A DNA stretch of 12,007 nt from Lysobacterales bacterium (lineage in GTDB: Bacteria; Pseudomonadota; Gammaproteobacteria; Xanthomonadales; SZUA-36). The notes below the pieces were generated by a model. That model was not told the DNA's origin. It worked only from the letters and a program-made list of their open reading frames with translations, and ran no database searches. Each line of letters opens with the position of its first letter. The stretch's first letter is position 1. The DNA lies in NCBI GenBank assembly GCA_009692275.1, contig SHZL01000054.1, positions 1 through 12,007 of the forward strand, written 5' to 3'. Shown here piece after piece: positions 6,954-12,007 of the stretch. The translations under genes and the position numbers were made by a program.

Positions 6954-6968
6954 GCTTGGCGCATTGTC
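6948..6968. repeat. Perfect 8-bp inverted repeat at the transcription start
   Basis: GACAATGC (6948-6955) and GCATTGTC (6961-6968) are perfect reverse complements around TTGGC. The left arm overlaps the right half of the candidate operator, so ATTGT/ACAAT half-sites occur three times within 40 bp. It may be a second operator or a hairpin at the 5' end of the mRNA. There is no T run after it, so it is not a terminator. Confidence 0.6.
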
Positions 6969-7043
6969 TTTGCAGAACCCAACCGCAGGCCCGCGTGTAA
7001 TTGCTCCTGAACCGAACCTGAAGTCCAATTGAGGTAGCCTGAT

Positions 7044-7970
7044 ATGAGACGAGTGGCATTGCTTTTCATGGCGCTGGTTCCGCTCGTTTCCCAAGCGGCA
7101 GGCAGGGTCGAAGAAAATGTCGTCTTTGGCATGTATTCCGGGCTGGCCTTGTTGCTGGATGTGCACTATCCGGAGAAGCCCAATGGCTTCGGGATCATCA
7201 GTATCGCCGGCAGCGGATTTCATGCGTCCCTCAGCGAAGATGACATACCTTTGAAAACCTGGGGCGCAGAGGAAGCCCGGCCACTGCTTCAGGCCGGCTA
7301 TACGATTTTCGCCATCAACCATCGTGCCGCACCCCGTTTTCGTTACCCGGCCGCTGTTGAAGATGTTCAGCGCGCCATGCGATTCGTACGCTTCAATGCG
7401 GAAAGATTTCACATCAATGCCGACCGGATTGGCGCCTTCGGCAGCTCATCCGGTGGTCACCTCGCCTTGATGCTGGGAGTACTGGACGGCACCGACGATG
7501 CCGACTATCCAACGCCGATCAACAAGACGAGCGCCAAAGCCCAGGCCGTGGTCGTGTATATGCCATCCACCGACCTTGTGGCCTTCGCCAATAACTCGGA
7601 AGGCGCTATCGACTTACTGGCATCTTTTATGGGGTCCCCCATTTCGCTGGATTACGACCCATCTGAAAAGCCCTACCCGATGCAGGTTTTATATGAGCAG
7701 GCTTCACCCATCACCTATGTTTCAGCCGATGATCCACCCATCCTTCTGGTTCACGGTGACGCAGACAAGGTTGTTCCGTATACGCAAAGTGTAGTATTTG
7801 TAGAAAAGCTAAAAGAAGCCGGCGGCGTGGTGGAGTTGATCACCATGCCCGGTGGTGGCCACGGCCTTGAGATCCTGGCGGTGGGAGAAAACCCACCAGA
7901 CTATACCAAGGCCACGATCGAGTGGTTTGACCGCTATCTTGTGCAGCTTGACCGGGCGACCGCCAAGTGA
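7044..7970 (+). CDS. Exported alpha/beta hydrolase (esterase/lipase-like)
   Basis: This 308-residue protein is a probable periplasmic or secreted serine esterase. Residues 1-18 look like a Sec signal peptide: Arg-Arg, a hydrophobic core and SQA before a likely cut at 18/19. The nucleophile elbow GSSSG gives Ser135. HGDADKVVPY supplies the acid (probably Asp241), and GGGHGLE supplies His273. RYPAAVEDVQRAMRFVRFNAERFHINADRIGAFG is typical of the carboxylesterase/BD-FAE and peptidase S9-like hydrolases. The usual HGGG oxyanion motif is replaced by SIAGSGFH (about 53-60). The start has GAGG 9 nt upstream. The gene has its own promoter with an operator shared with the downstream receptor gene, suggesting it acts on the same nutrient. 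Substrate unknown. Confidence 0.82.
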   Translation: MRRVALLFMALVPLVSQAAGRVEENVVFGMYSGLALLLDVHYPEKPNGFGIISIAGSGFHASLSEDDIPLKTWGAEEARPLLQAGYTIFAINHRAAPRFRYPAAVEDVQRAMRFVRFNAERFHINADRIGAFGSSSGGHLALMLGVLDGTDDADYPTPINKTSAKAQAVVVYMPSTDLVAFANNSEGAIDLLASFMGSPISLDYDPSEKPYPMQVLYEQASPITYVSADDPPILLVHGDADKVVPYTQSVVFVEKLKEAGGVVELITMPGGGHGLEILAVGENPPDYTKATIEWFDRYLVQLDRATAK

Positions 7971-8225
7971 ACAACCAAACCACGGCTTCAGTTTCAACAC
8001 GATCGGGCGCATTGCCACCATAGTACCCCGATTGCAACCTGATCCAACGCGCTCTCCATTCTCACCCAGGGGTTTCCCGGTCCAGGCATAAAGCCAAGCC
8101 GCGCTCAGCGGAAAGCACTCAGCCCCCAGAACTCTGCCTTATACCTGGTCTGAAAGCCCTGCATTGGTTACAGGCTAAGTTGTAAGCACCGTGTTAATAT
8201 TGAGTTATAGCAATCTGTTTTATTT
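7971..8225. other. Non-coding spacer between hydrolase and receptor genes
   Basis: I see no credible gene here: the open frames lack family-like sequence and ribosome binding sites. No clear intrinsic terminator follows the hydrolase stop. The only small structure noted is CCGC/GCGG around a 5-nt loop near 8099. The last third (from about 8190) turns AT-rich as it approaches the receptor promoter. Confidence 0.6.
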
Positions 8226-8247
8226 ATTGTATACTCTTGTGCACAAA
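8226..8247. promoter_or_regulatory. Candidate operator, copy 2, with receptor -10 box
   Basis: The site reads ATTGTATAC, TCTT, GTGCACAAA and matches the site at 6932-6953 at 18 of 22 positions. It contains a TATACT -10 box at 8230-8235 and a perfect 10-bp palindrome TTGTGCACAA at 8237-8246. Unlike copy 1, no good -35 box is found 16-18 bp upstream, so this promoter may need an activator or be weaker. Transcription would start near 8242, leaving a leader of about 100 nt before the receptor ATG. Confidence 0.6.
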
Positions 8248-8344
8248 GACGTGCAATGACGGACTTTTCGTATAACTCCATCGACTGCCTTTCGCAGATG
8301 GATCTTGAACCGCCTGTCCCCACTCAGAATGAAGGACGTATGCC

Positions 8345-10603
8345 ATGATGACCAGAAACAAACTCCATTTACGCATTCAGCAGCTTGGCCTCCCTGGCTT
8401 CCTGGTCGGAGTCCTGCTTTCCGGATTCACGGCACTGGCTACTACCCCGGTTGCATTTGCGCAGGCCATCGTGGCTGAGCCGGCACTCGAGGAAGTAATC
8501 GTGACAGCGCGGAAACGCGATGAAACCGTACAGGACGTTCCAGCAACCATCAGCGTCCTGGATTCAGACCTCATAGACTCACTGAATATCACCCGCGTCC
8601 AAGATTTCGAATACCAGGTCCCTGGCCTGGTCTTTGGCAATCGCGGATTCGATGGCGCGTTGATCGGTATCCGCGGCGTGTCCAGCTTCCGTGGCTTCAC
8701 GGGTGACCAGGCCGCGGTTGCTGTGCACATGGATGGCATCTACCTGCCGCAGTCCGGCCAGGCCCTGGGCCGCATGTTTGACATCGAGCGCGTGGAAATC
8801 CTCAAGGGCCCGCAAGGCTCGCTGTACGGCCGTAATGCCGTATCCGGTGTCATCAATCTCATTTCACGCGCCCCGGGCGATGAGTTCGGCGGCTACACCA
8901 AAATCGGCTACGGTTCCCGCAATACGTTCACTGGTGAAGCGGCACTCAACGTCCCCATTGCGGAAGGTCAAGCGCTGAGGTTTTCCATAGCCGGCGCCGA
9001 TGGCGATGGCTACGTTCACAACGTCCTGGACAATCGTACCTTTGGGAATAATGACTACATTGCCGGGCGCCTGAGCTACGCCGGTAATTGGGACAATGTC
9101 ACGGTCAGTGGAATTGTTCAGCAAAACCATGACACCTCCACCACTGCACGACAGCCCGCCCGGCTGAACGACCCCTCCAGCAGCACGGAAGGCATCTATT
9201 TTGATCAAACGGCGATCAATACCGAGGAAAGTTACGATCGCAACGACACGCTGGTCGGCCTGCAGATCGACGTCGACTTCGACGATATCGTTTTCCGATC
9301 CGTCACCGGTTATTCCAAGTACAAGCTCGACCAGGTCAGCGATGCTGAAATGGATCTGAACCCGACCCCGGTGAACCCCTTCCTCGGCTATCAGGAGAGC
9401 ACAGCCTGGTCGCAGGAGTTCAATCTGTTTTCAAGCGACGGCAAAGTGTGGGACTGGCGGACCGGCGCATACTTCATGAGTGAGAAAGTGATCGAAACCC
9501 GCTTCAACGACAACACAACCTCCGAATACGCGAATTTCTTTTCGGATTACGACGACTTCTATCTGAAGCAGACCGGCGATTCCTGGGCCCTGTTCGGCAC
9601 CCTGGATTTCCACCTGTCCGATGCCTGGGACTTGTCCGTCGGCGGCCGCTATAACGATGAAACCAAGAAGCAATTACAGCAAGAAGTCTGGGGCATCGTC
9701 TACACTCCCGTTCCGCCTATTCCGAATTGCGACGCCACCGGTGGTGGTGCCCTGAACTGTTACTCAGAAGACGAGAAAAAGTTCAACTGGAGTGCCTGGT
9801 CGGGTGACTTTTCATTGACCTGGGATGTCAGCGACAGCACCAACCTGTACACCCGTTGGGCAACGGGCTTCCGTTCAGGCGCCATCGGCGGCGTAATTGG
9901 TCTCGAAAACGGTCTGGACCAGCTTTTCTATGGACCCGGAACCCTGGAACTCACCAAGCTTGATCCGGAAAAACTGAATTCGATCGAGTTTGGCTCCAAA
10001 AGTTTGCTGCTGGATGACCGCTTGAGTTTCAACTTCGCTGGTTTTTACAACGTGTACAAGGATCAGCTGACTTTTATCTTCGATCCGCAAACTTTCCGCT
10101 TTATTGAAGACAATGTCGGCAAATCGGAATACTACGGTGCTGAGGTGAGCGGCAACTGGCTGCTCAGTGAAGCGTGGAGCGTTGATTTCGGCGCCTTGTG
10201 GATGCACTCCGAAATAACCGATCTCGGCGAACTGGCAACCGGAGCCGTAGAGGGCAACAAGCCCATCTACTCGCCCACTTTCAGCAGCGCACTGGGTATC
10301 AACTACTTCACACCGATCGGTACCGGCGCACTGTCTCTGCGCGCTGAGTACAACTACAAATCCAGCCTGTATTTCGACCTGGCCAACAAGATCGGGGAAG
10401 ATGCAGTCGGCCTGCTGAACCTGTCTGCCCGATACGACTTCAAGGACGATACCTGGTATCTCTACGCGTTTGTCCGCAACCTGACGGATGAGCGCTACCT
10501 GAGCAATTCAACTCGTACAGATTTAGCGGCTGGACCTGGTCCCGGCAACGCCAACCCCGCTGACCCGCGCACCTACGAATTTGGAGTTGGTTTCAATTTC
10601 TGA
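8345..10603 (+). CDS. TonB-dependent outer-membrane receptor
   Basis: This 752-residue receptor imports a scarce nutrient across the outer membrane using TonB/ExbBD energy. A long signal peptide ends near AFA (cut about 39/40). A TonB box-like EEVIVTARKR is at 49-58. The plug domain at about 60-178 contains VPATISVLD, IRGVSS, ERVEILKGPQGSLYGRNAVSGVINLIS. The 22-strand barrel follows, ending in YEFGVGFNF with the terminal Phe needed for BAM-assisted assembly. The start ATG 8345 has GAAGGA 8 nt upstream; a second ATG follows at 8348. The only two cysteines (462, 472) lie close together in a probable surface loop. This type (VTARKR box, 750 residues) is common in lipid-, terpenoid- and aromatic-degrading proteobacteria, but the ligand cannot be read. 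It shares a candidate operator with the upstream hydrolase gene. Confidence 0.93.
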   Translation: MMTRNKLHLRIQQLGLPGFLVGVLLSGFTALATTPVAFAQAIVAEPALEEVIVTARKRDETVQDVPATISVLDSDLIDSLNITRVQDFEYQVPGLVFGNRGFDGALIGIRGVSSFRGFTGDQAAVAVHMDGIYLPQSGQALGRMFDIERVEILKGPQGSLYGRNAVSGVINLISRAPGDEFGGYTKIGYGSRNTFTGEAALNVPIAEGQALRFSIAGADGDGYVHNVLDNRTFGNNDYIAGRLSYAGNWDNVTVSGIVQQNHDTSTTARQPARLNDPSSSTEGIYFDQTAINTEESYDRNDTLVGLQIDVDFDDIVFRSVTGYSKYKLDQVSDAEMDLNPTPVNPFLGYQESTAWSQEFNLFSSDGKVWDWRTGAYFMSEKVIETRFNDNTTSEYANFFSDYDDFYLKQTGDSWALFGTLDFHLSDAWDLSVGGRYNDETKKQLQQEVWGIVYTPVPPIPNCDATGGGALNCYSEDEKKFNWSAWSGDFSLTWDVSDSTNLYTRWATGFRSGAIGGVIGLENGLDQLFYGPGTLELTKLDPEKLNSIEFGSKSLLLDDRLSFNFAGFYNVYKDQLTFIFDPQTFRFIEDNVGKSEYYGAEVSGNWLLSEAWSVDFGALWMHSEITDLGELATGAVEGNKPIYSPTFSSALGINYFTPIGTGALSLRAEYNYKSSLYFDLANKIGEDAVGLLNLSARYDFKDDTWYLYAFVRNLTDERYLSNSTRTDLAAGPGPGNANPADPRTYEFGVGFNF

Positions 10604-10634
10604 TCAGGCTTAATCAAAAAAATTACGGCCCTGC

Positions 10635-10679
10635 GGCCCGGCCTGCCAAGCTTTTTTGGTGCGCCGGGCCTCTTTTTTG
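10635..10679 (+). terminator. Strong intrinsic terminator of the receptor gene
   Basis: GGCCCGGC (10635-10642) pairs perfectly with GCCGGGCC (10663-10670). After one C-C mismatch an inner stem (CCAA/TTGG plus two wobble pairs) closes on a GCTTTT loop. TCTTTTTTG follows directly. It lies 31 nt past the receptor stop. An A run at about 10616-10622 gives a T run on the minus strand, but 12 nt from the stem, so termination of the convergent amidohydrolase transcript here is only possible. Confidence 0.88.
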
Positions 10680-10764
10680 TGACAGTGTCCAGCGCACAGT
10701 TAATAGGATGCAGATCCCTGTTGGGCAGTGGAACCGTGCCTGACATCCGGCGTCTCTCGGGAAT

Positions 10765-12007
10765 CTACAACCCTGCCTGTGGAGATTCAAACGTCACGCG
10801 CCCACCCATTACCGTGAGGAGGACCCGAGCTTCCAGCAATATGGCGGGATCTTTGTCCGCAGTCAGGATGTCTCGCGAGACGACCAAGAAATCCGCCAGT
10901 TTACCGACCGTCAAACTGCCCTTGATTTGTTCATCGAAGCTGGCATAGGCGCCATCAATAGTGAAATGCCGTAGCGCCGCCTCGATTCCTATTCGCTGCT
11001 GAGGGTACCAGCCGCCCGGTGGCTCGCGCTGCAAGTTTTGGCGCGTCAATGCCGTATGCAGGGCAATCAGAACATTCATCGAAGATACCGGGAAATCGCT
11101 GGCAAAAGCCTGAACCAGTCCCGCATCGTCTATCGACCGGTATGCTTGTGCGCGCTGCATGCGTTCAGGGCCAAGCAGCAAGGCGTAATTACCGAGGTTG
11201 GTTGCATCGGGATAGGCAAAATTCGGCTGGCTGGAAGCAATAACGCCCAGCGTTTTCATACGCTCGAGGTCCCGGGCGCTTGGAATGTCGAGGTGCTCAA
11301 TGCGGTATCGCCGCCCCGCTGCACCGTTTACTTGCGATGCATTCGCAAACGCATCTATGGCCTGTTTGATCGCCGCGTCACCTACCGCATGCAGCATGAC
11401 CTGGAAACCCGCCGCATCGAACCGGGCCACTGCCACATTGAGTTCATTCGAGTCCCAGTATGAAAGGCCAGCCTGACCGTTCGTAAGTGGCTCGAGCATG
11501 AAGGCAGTACTCGCATCGATGGTGCCATCAAGTATGCCCTTGGCGCCCCCGAACTTGAACATCGGACCGGCGTATTTCTGCTTGAGCTCCTGATAATGCT
11601 GAATTTGCTGATCCGATGAATTACGCAATGTCGCCACACTGTAGATGCGCAGTTTGAGACCCTGGGTTTCGAGCAACTGGACAATCACAGCCAGTTCTGG
11701 TCCCTGCAATTCACCCAGGTTCTGAACTGAAGTGACGCCATAAGACGCCGCCTCATCTTGAATCGCCTGGAAGCGCTTCAACAGCTTTGCAGGCGAAGGT
11801 GGTGGAATTAATTCTATGACCCGCTGCACCGCCTTGCCGTTCAGTTCCCCGGTGGGCTCGCCGGCGGCATCGTGAAGGATGTGTCCCTGCTTCGGGTCCG
11901 GCGTATTCCTGTCAATGCCGGCCCGGCGCAGCGCCTCGCTGTTGGCCAGCGCCATGTGGCCATCACGCCCTATCAAGTACACCGGTCGATCCGGAACAAT
12001 CGCGTCC
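10765..12007 (-). CDS. Amidohydrolase family 3 (YtcJ-like) metal-dependent hydrolase, C-terminal part
   Basis: The frame is open to the right edge (DAIVPDRPVYLIGRDGHMALANSEAL), so the N-terminus, including the first metal-binding His motif, lies outside. At least 413 residues are present. Features are GVTSVQNLGE, FKFGGAKGILDGTIDASTAFMLEP, VMLHAVGDAAI, RYRIEHLD, GVIASSQPNF, ASDFPVSSMNVLIALHTALTR and the C-terminal GSLTVGKLADFLVVSRD. These are in the order of YtcJ/N-substituted formamide deformylase-type TIM-barrel hydrolases. The His residues of LHAVGD and IEHLD and the Asp of ASDFPV are probable metal or catalytic residues by family. The GTG at 11980-11982 is internal, not a start. The gene converges on the receptor gene, and the stops are about 160 nt apart. 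The natural substrate of this family is mostly unknown; amide or carbamate bonds are likely. Confidence 0.9.
   Translation of the reverse strand, partial: DAIVPDRPVYLIGRDGHMALANSEALRRAGIDRNTPDPKQGHILHDAAGEPTGELNGKAVQRVIELIPPPSPAKLLKRFQAIQDEAASYGVTSVQNLGELQGPELAVIVQLLETQGLKLRIYSVATLRNSSDQQIQHYQELKQKYAGPMFKFGGAKGILDGTIDASTAFMLEPLTNGQAGLSYWDSNELNVAVARFDAAGFQVMLHAVGDAAIKQAIDAFANASQVNGAAGRRYRIEHLDIPSARDLERMKTLGVIASSQPNFAYPDATNLGNYALLLGPERMQRAQAYRSIDDAGLVQAFASDFPVSSMNVLIALHTALTRQNLQREPPGGWYPQQRIGIEAALRHFTIDGAYASFDEQIKGSLTVGKLADFLVVSRDILTADKDPAILLEARVLLTVMGGRVTFESPQAGL

Noticed and set aside
8277..8301. CCATC/GATGG imperfect hairpin in the receptor leader as a riboswitch or attenuator
   Set aside because: Short stem with a bulge, no T run and no known riboswitch pattern.
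1..12007. Search for CRISPR arrays, tRNA/rRNA genes, transposases and phage genes
   Set aside because: No spaced identical repeats, cloverleaf-like segments, transposase or phage motifs were seen by eye.

Overview
The window looks like chromosomal DNA from a heterotrophic, lipid-degrading gammaproteobacterium. It has moderately high GC, a FadA/FadJ-type beta-oxidation operon, an LCAD/IVD-like acyl-CoA dehydrogenase, an alpha-methylacyl-CoA racemase-type protein, a TonB-dependent outer-membrane receptor and an exported alpha/beta hydrolase. The lineage is inferred from protein family character only; there is no rRNA or marker gene to fix it.

Layout: (1) 1-270, the end of a SAM-dependent methyltransferase gene. 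(2) 271-397, a spacer holding a degenerate 8-bp tandem repeat. (3) 398-4989, three co-directional genes with short gaps: thiolase, bifunctional enoyl-CoA hydratase/3-hydroxyacyl-CoA dehydrogenase, and acyl-CoA dehydrogenase. Together they supply all four steps of a beta-oxidation turn. (4) 5006-5594, a higBA toxin-antitoxin pair on the opposite strand, with a perfect inverted repeat over its promoter. (5) 5723-6880, a TTG-started racemase/CoA-transferase family III gene, whose conserved His/Asp/Glu set points to alpha-methylacyl-CoA racemase. (6) 7044-7970, a signal-peptide-bearing alpha/beta hydrolase behind a strong sigma70-like promoter. (7) 8345-10603, a TonB-dependent receptor ending in a strong terminator. 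(8) 10765-12007, the C-terminal part of a convergent family-3 amidohydrolase (YtcJ-like) that runs off the right edge.

How the genes may work together: the receptor would import a substrate, the periplasmic hydrolase would cleave an ester, and the racemase plus the beta-oxidation genes would process the resulting acyl-CoAs, plausibly methyl-branched ones (isoprenoid or sterol-like side chains). This chain is inference. The best direct support for part of it is a 22-bp element (18 of 22 identical) over the TATACT -10 box of both the hydrolase and the receptor gene, which suggests one regulator controls both. I see no clearly new multi-gene system; that shared operator is the most interesting new signal.
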